Part shown: positions 32,536 to 43,798 of the stretch, piece by piece
How positions within the stretch are numbered: position 1 is the first letter of the stretch
How the letters are laid out: every line of letters starts with the position of its first letter
Assembly: GCA_021800795.1 (NCBI GenBank)
Contig: JAJYYO010000002.1
Span: 211,021-266,198, forward strand
Direction: 5' to 3'
Source of the DNA: Pseudomonadota bacterium
Lineage (GTDB): Bacteria > Pseudomonadota > Gammaproteobacteria > Burkholderiales > Gallionellaceae
DNA length: 55,178 bases
Made by a program: the position numbers and the translations under genes
Notes under the pieces: generated by a model
Told to the model about the DNA's origin: nothing
The model's input: only the letters and a program-made list of their open reading frames with translations
The model's database searches: none

Positions 32536-33369
32536 ATGAACAATGCCATGCCAATTTTAAACCGCAACGCCATCATTCAAACCCTGCAAGCAAGCGTGCC
32601 TGATCTGTTGGCTATCTACGCCTTCGGCAGCCGCATTCAGGGCACTGCTGAGCGCGAAAGCGATCTTGACCTGGCCGTGCTGGTGGCAGGCTATGCCGAG
32701 CCTTTAACACTTTGGAAGCTGGCTGGCGAGCTGGCTGACCTGTCAGGTTGTCCGGTAGACTTGCTCGATATGCGCGCAGCATCAACAGTCATGCAGCACC
32801 AGATCATCACCAGAGGCGAGTGCTGGTGGGCAAAGGATGCGCAGGCATCATTGTTCGAGTCTGCCATGTTGAGCGAGAAGACCGAGCTTGATACTTCACG
32901 TGCAGCATTGCTGAACGATATTCAAAAAGAGGGAGAATTTATGGCTGATGACGTGCTGATCACCAGAGCTGCCACCCTCAAGCGTGGCGTGGCACGGGCA
33001 CGCGAAGAATACGAACGTGATCCTGCCACTTTTGCGACCGATTACACCCGGCAGGATGCGGCCATTCTGAACATACAGCGCGCCTGCGAGGCCGCACTGG
33101 ACATGGGCCAGCACCTGATCCGCCGCGAAAAACTGGGCGTACCGCAAAGCGCGCGCGACGTGTTTGCACTGCTGGCGCAAGGCGGATGGATCACTGCAAC
33201 ACTGGCCGAGAGTCTCAAGCACATGGTGGGCTTTCGCAACATCGCGGTACACGATTATCAGACTTTGCAACTACCGATCACCATGAGCATCATTCAAAAT
33301 AATCTCGATGAGTTTCTGCAATACAGCCAGACCCTGCTGCTGCATGATGCGGACAAGTATACAAACTGA
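32536..33369 (+). CDS. Fused MntA-HepT (nucleotidyltransferase-HEPN) protein
   Basis: 277 residues joining what are normally two genes. Residues 1-135: MntA-like AMP transferase with GS-x10-DxD (G31 S32 to D43/D45, FGSRIQGTAERESDLDLAVL). Residues 136-277: HepT-like HEPN RNase with R234-x4-H239-x-Y241 (FRNIAVHDYQ), the active site and the tyrosine that MntA AMPylates in known systems. The join lies at EGEF-MADD. The HepT ATG (32941) remains, with GAGGGAG five bases upstream, so separate HepT could also be made. Both active sites look intact. The next gene starts 3 nt later. Confidence 0.88.
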   Translation: MNNAMPILNRNAIIQTLQASVPDLLAIYAFGSRIQGTAERESDLDLAVLVAGYAEPLTLWKLAGELADLSGCPVDLLDMRAASTVMQHQIITRGECWWAKDAQASLFESAMLSEKTELDTSRAALLNDIQKEGEFMADDVLITRAATLKRGVARAREEYERDPATFATDYTRQDAAILNIQRACEAALDMGQHLIRREKLGVPQSARDVFALLAQGGWITATLAESLKHMVGFRNIAVHDYQTLQLPITMSIIQNNLDEFLQYSQTLLLHDADKYTN

Positions 33370-33371
33370 GC

Positions 33372-34010
33372 ATGCAGCAACCTGACCAAACACTGACAAA
33401 GCAGACAATCAGGCAGCACATCCAGTCGTTGCGCGAGCAACTTCCAGCTGATGTGCGTGCCGCTCACAACGCGGCGATCATCGAACGCCTGTTGCAAATG
33501 CCGGAATATAGGCGGGCCGAAACGGTGCTGGCCTATATGAATTTCGGCAGCGAGTTTGCCAGCGAGCTGTGGGTAACCCGTGTGCTGGCCGATGGAAAGC
33601 GTCTGGCGCTGCCCCGTGTCAATCGCCATACCAACAGGCTTGATCTGTACTGGGTGAACGACCCTGAAACCCAGTTGGAAGCGGGTTTATGGGGGATACG
33701 GGAACCCGCCGTTGAACGCTGCAAACGGCTGAATGCAATAAATGAGGTAGAATTCGCCCTGTTGCCCGGAATTGCGTTCAGCCGGAATGGCGCGAGACTG
33801 GGTTACGGTGGCGGATTTTACGACAAACTGCTGGCTCCTCAAGGCGCCCGCAGTGTTTTGTATCGCCCTGCGCTGGCTGTTGCCGCCTACAGTTTGCAGA
33901 TCGTGGCGCAGCTTCCGCAGGAAGCAACGGATGTCAGCGTCGAGTGGATAGTCACCGAAACTGAAAAAATAGACTGTAGTGTCAGGCTGCATCCCGGAAA
34001 ACCGGAATAA
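33372..34010 (+). CDS. 5-formyltetrahydrofolate cyclo-ligase
   Basis: 212 residues; ATP-dependent return of 5-formyl-THF to 5,10-methenyl-THF. Family blocks: ETVLAYMNFGSEFAS, LALPRVN, WGIREP, and the ATP/substrate loop LLPGIAFSRNGARLGYGGGFYDKLL. Basic residues near the start (LTKQTIRQHIQSLREQL) are typical. The gene starts 3 nt after the MNT-HEPN stop; the two may share a transcript by accident of insertion. Confidence 0.93.
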   Translation: MQQPDQTLTKQTIRQHIQSLREQLPADVRAAHNAAIIERLLQMPEYRRAETVLAYMNFGSEFASELWVTRVLADGKRLALPRVNRHTNRLDLYWVNDPETQLEAGLWGIREPAVERCKRLNAINEVEFALLPGIAFSRNGARLGYGGGFYDKLLAPQGARSVLYRPALAVAAYSLQIVAQLPQEATDVSVEWIVTETEKIDCSVRLHPGKPE

Positions 34011-34030
34011 TTTTAGTGAGAGAGTGAAAG

Positions 34031-36688
<2,658 letters not shown>

Positions 36689-36736
36689 GGGACAAGGTAC
36701 AAGAGTAAAGCCGAAAGTTTAGGTTAGGAGAATTAC

Positions 36737-38005
36737 GTGGCAGAAATCAAACAGGTATTAGTGCCGGATATCGGCGATTACAAAGGCGTCAGCGTGATCG
36801 AAGTGATGGTCAAAGTGGGCGACACGATCAGTGCGGAAGATACCCTGTTGACGCTGGAAACCGACAAGGCGGCGATGGACGTGCCTTCGCCTTTTGGCGG
36901 GATAGTGAAAGAGTTGCACGTCGAGATCGGAGACAAGGTGTCGCAAGGTTCGCTGATACTGGTTCTGGAAGCCAGCGAGACGGCAACGCCTGAAACCACA
37001 CCTGCAACCCCCGTTGCCGCAGCAAACGCGGCGCCGGTCGCGGCGCCGGTCGCAGCGCAAGCGCCGGTTGCAATGGCAGTGCCTGCTCAACCCTCATCGT
37101 CCGGCGGACTGGCGCATGCAAGCCCCGCTATCCGCCGCTTTGCGCGCGAACTCGGCGTGGATATTTCACGCGTTACCGGCAGCGGCGAAAAGGGGCGCGT
37201 CACGCGCGACGACGTGCAGAACTTTGTCAAAGCAGCGCTCGCGCAGCCGCGCAGTGCAGTGATCGGTAACGGTCTGCAGGTTCAGGAGATGCCGGTATTC
37301 GATTTCGCCAAGTACGGCGCGATTGAAACCCAGTCGCTCTCCCGTATCCAGAAGATTTCCGGCGCAAATCTGCATCGCAACTGGGTGACCATTCCGCATG
37401 TCACGCAATTTGACGAGGCGGACATCACCGACTTGGAAGCCTTCCGCAAGCAACTGGGTGCAGAGTACGCCAAGCAGGACCTCAAGATCACGCCGCTGGC
37501 CTTCATGCTCAAGGCGGTGGTCGCGGCCTTGCAGAAATTTCCCAAATTCAATGCCTCGCTGGACGGTGAAAATCTGATCCTCAAGCAGTACTTCCATATC
37601 GGTGTGGCGGTGGATACCCCGGACGGCCTGATGGTGCCGGTGCTGCGCGATGTGGACAAGAAGGGTATCGTGCAGCTTGCCCGCGAACTGGCCGAAATAT
37701 CGGCACGCGCGCGCGACAAGAAAATCACTGCCAACGACATGCAGGGCGGCTGTTTTACCATTTCCAGCCTCGGCGGCATCGGCGGCACGGCTTTCACGCC
37801 TATCATCAATGCGCCCGAGGTGGCGATTCTGGGCGTGTCGCGTTCCACTTTAAAACCGGTCTACCAGGACGGCGCGTTTGTGCCGCGCCTGATGCTGCCG
37901 TTGTCAGTCTCCTACGACCACCGCGTGATCGACGGTGCGGCAGCGGCACGCTTCACTACCTATCTCGCCCAGGTGCTGTCCGATATTCGCCGACTGGCCC
38001 TTTAA
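36737..38005 (+). CDS. aceF: Dihydrolipoamide acetyltransferase (E2 of pyruvate dehydrogenase)
   Basis: 422 residues with a single lipoyl domain (lipoyl Lys44 in LETDKAAMDVPS). An Ala/Pro-rich linker follows, then the E1/E3-binding domain (ASPAIRRFARELGVDISRVTG) and the catalytic core with SVSYDHRVIDGAAAARFTTYL (His and Asp of HxxxDG). E. coli AceF has three lipoyl domains; one is within the family's range. GTG start at 36737 with GGAGAA upstream. Confidence 0.95.
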   Translation: MAEIKQVLVPDIGDYKGVSVIEVMVKVGDTISAEDTLLTLETDKAAMDVPSPFGGIVKELHVEIGDKVSQGSLILVLEASETATPETTPATPVAAANAAPVAAPVAAQAPVAMAVPAQPSSSGGLAHASPAIRRFARELGVDISRVTGSGEKGRVTRDDVQNFVKAALAQPRSAVIGNGLQVQEMPVFDFAKYGAIETQSLSRIQKISGANLHRNWVTIPHVTQFDEADITDLEAFRKQLGAEYAKQDLKITPLAFMLKAVVAALQKFPKFNASLDGENLILKQYFHIGVAVDTPDGLMVPVLRDVDKKGIVQLARELAEISARARDKKITANDMQGGCFTISSLGGIGGTAFTPIINAPEVAILGVSRSTLKPVYQDGAFVPRLMLPLSVSYDHRVIDGAAAARFTTYLAQVLSDIRRLAL

Positions 38006-38013
38006 TATGAAAT

Positions 38014-38070
38014 TAGAGCAAGCATTCGTTTGTCCCCTCTCCCCCGGGGGAGAGGGTTTGGGTGAGGGAA
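38014..38070 (-). repeat. Family B repeat, copy 5, between aceF and nadD
   Basis: Read on the minus strand: GTTCCCTCACCCAAACCC, CTCTCCCCC/GGGGGAGAG hairpin, then ACAAACGAATGCTTGC. The block order matches the other copies, with the conserved tail pointing back towards aceF. The hairpin could act as an aceF 3' structure. Confidence 0.75.
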
Positions 38071-38118
38071 CGTGCATGGCAAGTTCGTTTATTAGGGTGG
38101 CTTCTAGCCATGCACGTT
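38069..38118 (+). promoter_or_regulatory. Inverted repeat abutting the nadD start
   Basis: AACGTGCATGGC (38069-38080) pairs perfectly with GCCATGCACGTT (38107-38118), enclosing 26 nt and ending 2 nt before the TTG start of nadD. No ribosome binding site is visible between the hairpin and the start, so the structure may control nadD translation. Confidence 0.6.
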
Positions 38119-38120
38119 AG

Positions 38121-38774
38121 TTGAAACCGATCGGCATCCTCGGCGGCACATTTGACCCTATTCATTACGGTCATCTGCGGCTGGCCGAGGAAATGCTGGA
38201 GCTGGCGCAGTTGCAGCAAATCCGCTTTATCCCGGCAGGTATTCCGCCGCACCGCGACACGCCGCAGGTGTCGGCGCAACACCGCAGCGCAATGGTGAAA
38301 CTGGCCATCGCCGATCAGCCCGCTTTTGTACTGGATGAACGCGAGGTCAACGGCGCGAATAAATGCTATACGGTAGACACCCTGCACCAGTTGCGCAGCG
38401 AGCTGGGCGAAACACAGCCGATCTGCCTCTTGATGGGAGGCGACGCTTTTCTGCAACTGCACACCTGGCACGAGTGGGAGCAGATACTGACGCTCGCGCA
38501 TATCGTGGTGGGCTACCGCCCCGGTTTCACGCTGGAAAAACGCATCCACAATGCGGCGCCGCAACTGTACCAGCATTACCGGCAACGCCTGTGCAGCGTG
38601 AACCTGTTGTCACAGCAACCAGCCGGCGGAATTGCCGAACTGGCCATCCCGAAACTGGAAATCTCGGCTACGATGATACGCAATCGCGTGGCGGAAAATC
38701 GCACCATCCGTTACCTGTTACCGGCAACGGTGGCCAATTACATTTATCAACATCATTTATATACACCATGCTAA
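38121..38774 (+). CDS. nadD: Nicotinate-nucleotide adenylyltransferase
   Basis: 217 residues; forms nicotinate adenine dinucleotide in NAD synthesis. Nucleotidyl-transfer motif GILGGTFDPIHYGHLRLAEE at the N terminus, PAGIPPHR, MGGDAFLQLHTWHEW and ISATMIRNRV (the ISSTxIR motif). The TTG at 38121 directly precedes the conserved KPIGILGG, so it must be the start. The stop overlaps rsfS (ATGCTAA). It heads the rsfS-rlmH-maf-rng string. Confidence 0.95.
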   Translation: MKPIGILGGTFDPIHYGHLRLAEEMLELAQLQQIRFIPAGIPPHRDTPQVSAQHRSAMVKLAIADQPAFVLDEREVNGANKCYTVDTLHQLRSELGETQPICLLMGGDAFLQLHTWHEWEQILTLAHIVVGYRPGFTLEKRIHNAAPQLYQHYRQRLCSVNLLSQQPAGGIAELAIPKLEISATMIRNRVAENRTIRYLLPATVANYIYQHHLYTPC

Positions 38775-39130
38775 CTACCGAAGAAAAAACCCAGGCCGTC
38801 GTCGCCGCACTCGAAGACATCAAGGCGACCGACATCACCGTGATCGACACCAGCAAACTCAGTTCGCTGTTTGACCGCATGATCATCGCCTCCGCCACCT
38901 CGACCCGTCAGACCAAGGCGCTGGCCGACAATGTGGTCGTCAAACTGAAAGAGCTGGGCGAAACAATCCAGGGGCGCGAAGGAGAAGAAACCGGCGAATG
39001 GATACTGGTCGATCTGGGCGAAGTGCTGGTGCACATCATGCAACCGGCTATCCGCTCCTATTACAATCTCGAAGAACTGTGGAGCAAGGCGCAAGCCGCG
39101 CGTCCCAAGCTGGCGCCCACACCAAAGTGA
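38768..39130 (+). CDS. rsfS: Ribosomal silencing factor RsfS (iojap family)
   Basis: 120 residues. It binds L14 of the large subunit and blocks subunit joining under starvation. Family blocks DITVIDTSKLSSLFDRMIIASA, REGEETGEWILVDLGEVLVH and YYNLEELWS are present. ATG 38768 overlaps the nadD end by 7 nt; the stop overlaps rlmH as GTGA. Confidence 0.94.
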   Translation: MLTTEEKTQAVVAALEDIKATDITVIDTSKLSSLFDRMIIASATSTRQTKALADNVVVKLKELGETIQGREGEETGEWILVDLGEVLVHIMQPAIRSYYNLEELWSKAQAARPKLAPTPK

Positions 39131-39597
39131 AACTGCTGATCGCAACCGTCGGACACAAAATGCCTGACTGGATTACGACAGGCTACAACGAATATGCCAA
39201 GCGTATGCCCCGGGAAGCCAGGCTGGAACTGTTGGAAATCAGGCCTGAGCCGCGCACCACCGGCAAAACCACACAGCAAATAATGGAGGCGGAGGCGCAG
39301 CGCATCAACGCCGCCCTGCCGCCCGCCTGCCGCCGCATTGCGCTGGATGAACATGGCGCGAGCCCCACCACCAAACAGCTTGCCGCGCAGCTGAAGGACT
39401 GGATGGCGGAAGGTCGCGATGTTGCGTTCATCATCGGCGGCGCCGACGGACTTCACGATACCGTCAAACAGTCAGCCCACCAGCTGATGGCCTTGTCCGC
39501 GTTTACCCTGCCGCACGCATTTGTGCGGGTATTGCTCGCCGAACAGTTGTATCGGGCGTACAGCCTGATGCACAATCACCCTTACCACAGAGAATAG
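39127..39597 (+). CDS. rlmH: 23S rRNA pseudouridine-1915 N3-methyltransferase
   Basis: 156-residue SPOUT methyltransferase, near the 155 of E. coli. Start GTG 39127 (KLLIATVGHKMPDWI). RIALDEHGASPTTKQLAAQL, FIIGGADGLHDTVKQSA and the knot/C-terminal LPHAFVRVLLAEQLYRAYSLMHNHPYHRE are diagnostic. The longer open frame from 38998 is not used; the GTGA overlap with rsfS sets the start. Confidence 0.95.
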   Translation: MKLLIATVGHKMPDWITTGYNEYAKRMPREARLELLEIRPEPRTTGKTTQQIMEAEAQRINAALPPACRRIALDEHGASPTTKQLAAQLKDWMAEGRDVAFIIGGADGLHDTVKQSAHQLMALSAFTLPHAFVRVLLAEQLYRAYSLMHNHPYHRE

Positions 39598-39607
39598 AAC
39601 TATCGCC

Positions 39608-40228
39608 ATGAGCATCATGCAGCCGCGCATCTACCTCGCCTCGCAAAGTCCGCGCCGCCGCGAACTGCTCAAGCAGATCGGCGTTCATTTCGAACTGCTG
39701 CTGCTGCGCACGAATCCGGGTCGCCTGTTGGACGTGGATGAGACCCCCGCTCCTTGCGAATCACCTGAAGTTTATGTGCAAAGGTTGAGTCAGGAAAAAG
39801 CGCGCGCGGGTTACAGTGCGCTGCAATTACGCCGTCTGCCGTCTCGTCCGGTGCTGGCCGCCGATACCACAGTGACGTTCGACGGCAGGATTCTGGGCAA
39901 ACCTGAAGATTCGGACGCTGCCGCAGCGATGCTGCGCGCACTCTCCGGGCGCGAACATCAGGTTTTAACCGCCGTTGCGGTGGCGCGTGGCGAGCACGTT
40001 GAAGTCATGCTGTCCACCTCCACGGTGCGCTTTACACGCCTGAGCGAAGCGCGCATTCATCGCTACCTGCAAACCCGCGAATACACCGACAAGGCGGGCG
40101 GCTACGGCATCCAGGGGCAGGCCGGCGCCTTTATCGAACACATCGATGGCAGCTATTCCGGCGTGATGGGTCTGCCCTTGTTTGAAACAGCCGTGCTGCT
40201 GCAACGCTTCGATTATCCTGCACCTTGA
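39608..40228 (+). CDS. maf: Maf-family nucleotide pyrophosphatase
   Basis: 206 residues. IYLASQSPRRRELLKQIGV at the N terminus, VLAADTTVTFDGRILGKPED, and YTDKAGGYGIQGQAGAFIEHIDGSYSGVMGLPL are the conserved Maf/YhdE blocks. Maf proteins hydrolyse dTTP/UTP or modified nucleotides and can influence septation. It is 10 nt after rlmH, in the usual order before rng. Confidence 0.93.
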   Translation: MSIMQPRIYLASQSPRRRELLKQIGVHFELLLLRTNPGRLLDVDETPAPCESPEVYVQRLSQEKARAGYSALQLRRLPSRPVLAADTTVTFDGRILGKPEDSDAAAAMLRALSGREHQVLTAVAVARGEHVEVMLSTSTVRFTRLSEARIHRYLQTREYTDKAGGYGIQGQAGAFIEHIDGSYSGVMGLPLFETAVLLQRFDYPAP

Positions 40229-40283
40229 CAGTCCTCCAGAACACTGACAGTATTAAACATAACGAATTGATTACAAATACATT

Positions 40284-41732
40284 ATGAGCGAAGAAATACT
40301 GATCAACGTCACGCCGCAGGAAACGCGTGTCGCGGTAATGCAACTAGGCGTGGTACAGGAGCTGCATATCGAGCGCGGCAGCAATCGCGGTATTGCCGGC
40401 AATGTCTACCTCGGTCGCATCAAACGCGTGCTGCCCGGCATGCAGTCTGCATTTATCGACATCGGCCTTGAGCGCTCGGCCTTTCTTCATGTCGCAGACA
40501 TCTGGGAGAACAGCGGCGACACCGCCCGTCCGATCGAAAGAATATTGTTTGAAGGGCAAACCTTGCTGGTGCAAGTCATCAAGGAACCGATAGGCAGCAA
40601 GGGCGCAAGGCTGACCACCCAGTTAAGCTTCGCCGGTCGGCTGCTGGTGTACCTGCCCCAGGAAGCGCGCATCGGCGTCTCGCAACGCATCGAAGGCACC
40701 GAACAGCGCGATGCGTTGCGCGCCAAATTGCAGGCTATTTTACCTGCCGAACATCAGGGGGGGTACATTATCCGTACCGTGGCGGAAGCCAAGGATGAGG
40801 CGCATTTTGCAGCAGATATCGTCTATCTGGACAAGCTCTGGAACAACCTGCAAACCGCGTCCCAGACAGCCGGCGCGCCCCAATTGCTGTATCAGGAACT
40901 GGACATCAGCCTGCGTGTGCTGCGCGATTTTGTCTGTCTGGATACCACGCGTATTCTGGTCGATTCTCGCAGCACCTTTAAGAAAATGCTGGAATTTGCC
41001 GAAAATTACAATGCCGAGGCGGCGCAACTGCTCGAACATTATCTGGGCGTGCGCCCGCTGTTCGATCTGTACAACATCGAGGAGGAAATCGAGCGCGCCT
41101 TGGCCAAGCGCGTCGATCTGAAATCCGGCGGTTATCTGATCATCGACCAGACCGAAGCGCTGACCACCGTGGATGTGAATACCGGCGGCTTTGTCGGCGT
41201 GCGCAATTTTGACGACACCATCTTCAAGACGAATCTCGAAGCCACTCAGGTCATCGCCCGTCAGCTGCGTTTGCGCAATCTGGGCGGCATCATCATCTGC
41301 GACTTCATCGACATGGATAACCTGCAACACCGCGACACCGTGCTTGAGGAATTCAAGAAGGCGCTGGCGCGCGACCATACCCGCATCAGCGTGAATAATT
41401 TCTCACCGCTGGGGCTGGTGGAGATGACCCGCAAACGCACCCGCGAGAGTCTCGCGCATGTGCTTTGCGAACCCTGCCCGACCTGCGCCGGCCGTGGCGA
41501 AGTCAAAACTGCTCAGACCGTATGCTACGAAATACTGCGCGAAATTGTCCGCGAAGCCAAACAGTTCGATGCCAGCGAATACCGCATCCTGGCCTCCCAG
41601 CAGGTCATCGACCTGTTTTTAGAAGAGGAATCACAGGCCTTGGCCGGGCTCTCCGACTTCATCGGCAAACCGATCTCGATGCAGGTGGAAAACCAATACA
41701 ACCAGGAACAGTATGATGTGATTTTGATGTAG
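40284..41732 (+). CDS. rng: Ribonuclease G
   Basis: 482 residues; endoribonuclease for 16S 5' end maturation and mRNA decay. S1-like domain with NRGIAGNVYLGRIKRVLPGM and QSAFIDIGLERSAFLH; DNase I-like catalytic region with LTTVDVNTGGFVG and GGIIICDFIDM; zinc-link CEPCPTCAGRG. It lacks the long C-terminal tail of RNase E, so RNase G. Confidence 0.95.
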   Translation: MSEEILINVTPQETRVAVMQLGVVQELHIERGSNRGIAGNVYLGRIKRVLPGMQSAFIDIGLERSAFLHVADIWENSGDTARPIERILFEGQTLLVQVIKEPIGSKGARLTTQLSFAGRLLVYLPQEARIGVSQRIEGTEQRDALRAKLQAILPAEHQGGYIIRTVAEAKDEAHFAADIVYLDKLWNNLQTASQTAGAPQLLYQELDISLRVLRDFVCLDTTRILVDSRSTFKKMLEFAENYNAEAAQLLEHYLGVRPLFDLYNIEEEIERALAKRVDLKSGGYLIIDQTEALTTVDVNTGGFVGVRNFDDTIFKTNLEATQVIARQLRLRNLGGIIICDFIDMDNLQHRDTVLEEFKKALARDHTRISVNNFSPLGLVEMTRKRTRESLAHVLCEPCPTCAGRGEVKTAQTVCYEILREIVREAKQFDASEYRILASQQVIDLFLEEESQALAGLSDFIGKPISMQVENQYNQEQYDVILM

Positions 41733-41828
41733 AATTTCAATCTGTAAGTTATGTGTAAGAAATAGTCATTCACCAAAACCCAACAAATGTTCGCATGATG
41801 CAATGCAGACATCACTCGGAGGAAAAAC

Positions 41829-42578
41829 ATGTTCAAAATCATGATCGCACTGGCGGCATCACTCCTGTCCACCGCAGCCTTTGCCGAAGATCACGCGCAT
41901 GCGGCTCACCCGCACTGGTCATACGATGGCGATGAAGGCCCGGATCACTGGGCTGATATTGAGCCCGAATTCAGCACTTGCGCTGTCGGCAAGAATCAAT
42001 CTCCCGTCAATCTGACCAGCTTCATCAAGGCCGAACTTGCACCGATCAAGTTTGACTACAAGGCAGGCGGCGAGCAGATTCATAACAACGGACACACCAT
42101 TCAAGTCAACTTTGCCGAGGGCAGTTCCATGACATTGAATGGGCATGTGTTCGAGCTGAAACAATTCCATGTTCACTCCCCGAGCGAAAATCAGATCAAC
42201 GGCAAATCCTTTCCTATGGAAGCGCATTTCGTGCATGCCGATGCCAAGGGCCGTCTGGCCGTCGTTGCGGTAATGTTTGAAGAAGGGAAGGCCAATGCAG
42301 AACTTGAAAAAGCCTGGAAGGTCATGCCTCATGAGGCGGGTGAAAAAGTGACGCTCTCGGAACATATTCTGGGAACAGCCGTGATGCCGGACGACAAGGC
42401 GTACTACCGTTTCAACGGTTCGTTAACCACCCCGCCTTGCACCGAGGGCGTGACATGGCTGGTGCTGAAAAACCCGGTCTCCGCGTCGAAGCAACAGATT
42501 GAAAATTTTACTCATGTCATGCGGCATCACAATAATCGTCCGGTGCAACCGACGAACGCACGCGAGATTCTCGAGTAG
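41829..42578 (+). CDS. Alpha-class carbonic anhydrase, secreted
   Basis: 249 residues with signal peptide to about AAFA|EDH. Zinc ligands lie in ELKQFHVHSPSENQINGKSF and EAHFVHAD. Other family blocks are NQSPVNL and YRFNGSLTTPPCTEGVTWLVL; two cysteines (STCAVG and PPCTEG) form the usual disulfide. It hydrates CO2 in the periplasm. GGAGG precedes the ATG. It seems monocistronic. Confidence 0.95.
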   Translation: MFKIMIALAASLLSTAAFAEDHAHAAHPHWSYDGDEGPDHWADIEPEFSTCAVGKNQSPVNLTSFIKAELAPIKFDYKAGGEQIHNNGHTIQVNFAEGSSMTLNGHVFELKQFHVHSPSENQINGKSFPMEAHFVHADAKGRLAVVAVMFEEGKANAELEKAWKVMPHEAGEKVTLSEHILGTAVMPDDKAYYRFNGSLTTPPCTEGVTWLVLKNPVSASKQQIENFTHVMRHHNNRPVQPTNAREILE

Positions 42579-42605
42579 GAATTTTTGCTTCAGCTCGCGT
42601 AATTA

Positions 42606-42624
42606 GGGGGACAGGCCACGTTTT
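42606..42624 (+). repeat. Possible relic of a transposase-linked repeat
   Basis: GGGGGACAGGCCACGTTTT resembles the GGGGACAG-CCACGTTTT strings often found beside REP-associated transposase genes. No transposase is present here. The rest of the 138-bp gap shows nothing clear. Confidence 0.35.
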
Positions 42625-42715
42625 TACAATATCATTGGAGGTTCGGAATCGCGGTCAAGTCCGGTTTTATAGCATCGCCGCGCGCGCTTTGTTGCATGGC
42701 TGCCGGTGTTTCAAA

Positions 42716-43096
42716 TCAACTGTTAATTTTTGCTTCTTGCAGAACATCCGGTAAATCAGGCTTGCTTGCGGCAACAACGTCATTTCGAAGATGCTTATGG
42801 TGCGGAAAACTCGGCAGGTCAGGGAAGTGTGGCGTATTGTCATAACGGAACACCAGTTCATTGCCGGCTCTTTGAAAATGGTAACGATAGCCCAGCGTTT
42901 TGAGCGTGCCATTTTCAACGATTATCGCTTCGTTAATTTCCAGCAGACAGCCGCTTTGAAAACGCAGACGTATGCGCAGGTTGGCACGCTCTGTGGTTAA
43001 AATTTCCTCTACATAACTCTCGACATAGGCGGGTAGCCGGGTGACAGCCAACTCGGTTTTTGCAAAGTAATTTTCCAGCAAATTATGCAGCAACAC
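42716..43096 (-). CDS. TumE-like toxin protein
   Basis: About 126 residues. The fold pattern (ERANLRIRLRFQSGCLLEINEAI, then GYRYHFQRAGNELVFRYDNTPH and LPSFPHHKHLR) matches the TumE/DUF6516 toxin-like family, where the C-terminal H-KH-R part is characteristic. The start is uncertain: GTG 43096 after GGAAAG is chosen, giving a 14-nt overlap with the upstream gene; an ATG at 43132 would give a 50-nt overlap. Activity is presumed from family and pairing. Confidence 0.7.
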   Translation of the reverse strand: MLLHNLLENYFAKTELAVTRLPAYVESYVEEILTTERANLRIRLRFQSGCLLEINEAIIVENGTLKTLGYRYHFQRAGNELVFRYDNTPHFPDLPSFPHHKHLRNDVVAASKPDLPDVLQEAKINS

Positions 43097-43313
43097 GCAA
43101 CTGGCTTTCCAGTTGTTGGTGCAGCGCAACATAATGCTGATATGCGTTTGCCCACTCTATCGAGATAGCCTCATCGCCGACCAAGCCCTTTTGATAGCGG
43201 TCGAAAAATGTTTCTGAATCCATTCCGAGCTGGTTTTCGTACAGACTGAGTTGTTTGCTCACTGACACCAGCGCATCCAGTGGGGATGTGTAAATATCAC
43301 GCTGTTTTCGCAT
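43083..43313 (-). CDS. TumA-like antitoxin protein
   Basis: 76 residues starting MRKQRDIYTSPLDALVSVSK, with an FFDRYQKGLVGDE segment and a C-terminal EWANAYQHYVALHQQL helix, as in antitoxins placed before TumE-like genes. ATG 43313 with AAAGGA upstream; the frame beyond it is not conserved. It overlaps the toxin gene, which supports coupled expression. Confidence 0.7.
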   Translation of the reverse strand: MRKQRDIYTSPLDALVSVSKQLSLYENQLGMDSETFFDRYQKGLVGDEAISIEWANAYQHYVALHQQLESQLRVAA

Positions 43314-43376
43314 AGTGCGTCCTTTGTAAATTGACGGAAACACGCATATCATACGCCGCAACAGAAAAAATTTCCT

Positions 43377-43502
43377 TCAAAGTTCATACACCTTAGAAGA
43401 GAGGATGCTTCCCTTTTTTACTGACAAATTGAGTCTGCCGCTGAGGTCTCCCCCTGTTTCTTTCTTGCGATGAAAGGTCAAATGCAAGGCCCCGTCTTTC
43501 AT
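43377..43502 (-). CDS. Possible small gene or gene remnant
   Basis: A 41-residue frame, MKDGALHLTFHRKKETGGDL onward to a stop at 43377, with coding-like composition. The frame is open eight codons further before a stop. It lies 63 nt upstream of the TumA-like gene on the same strand. No family is recognised, and no good ribosome binding site is seen. It could be a truncated third gene of the module or chance. Confidence 0.3.
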   Translation of the reverse strand: MKDGALHLTFHRKKETGGDLSGRLNLSVKKGSILSSKVYEL

Positions 43503-43798
43503 AGAGCCATCTAAAATTTTGATGCGTTACACTTGCTCGCGTGAATTTTTAACGGCAGATTCCCGTATACTGCGCTTTCCCGTAACAAAAGGAGACGGCG
43601 ATGCCTGCTGTTGCTTGATTTGATTTGACGATGGACACCGTGCGCATGGTGAAGCGTGTTTGAAGAACAACTTCTTGATGCAAGCCGCCATAACCGCAAG
43701 GCTTTTCACTCCGGTGTCGCAGAGATTCAGTATATTGACAATCCCATGATCTTATATCTGCCGCTTGGTAGCCGAGTCGTGCTGCACTATCCGAGAAT
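43503..43798. other. Intergenic region before the small lipoprotein gene
   Basis: Nothing certain. A good ribosome binding site (AAGGAGACGGCG) at about 43590-43601 is followed by ATG 43602 and only five codons (MPAVA), which might be a leader peptide or the start of a decayed gene. Confidence 0.3.

Noticed and set aside
42606..42624. Insertion sequence end
   Set aside because: Only one short motif is present, with no transposase frame, second end or target duplication.
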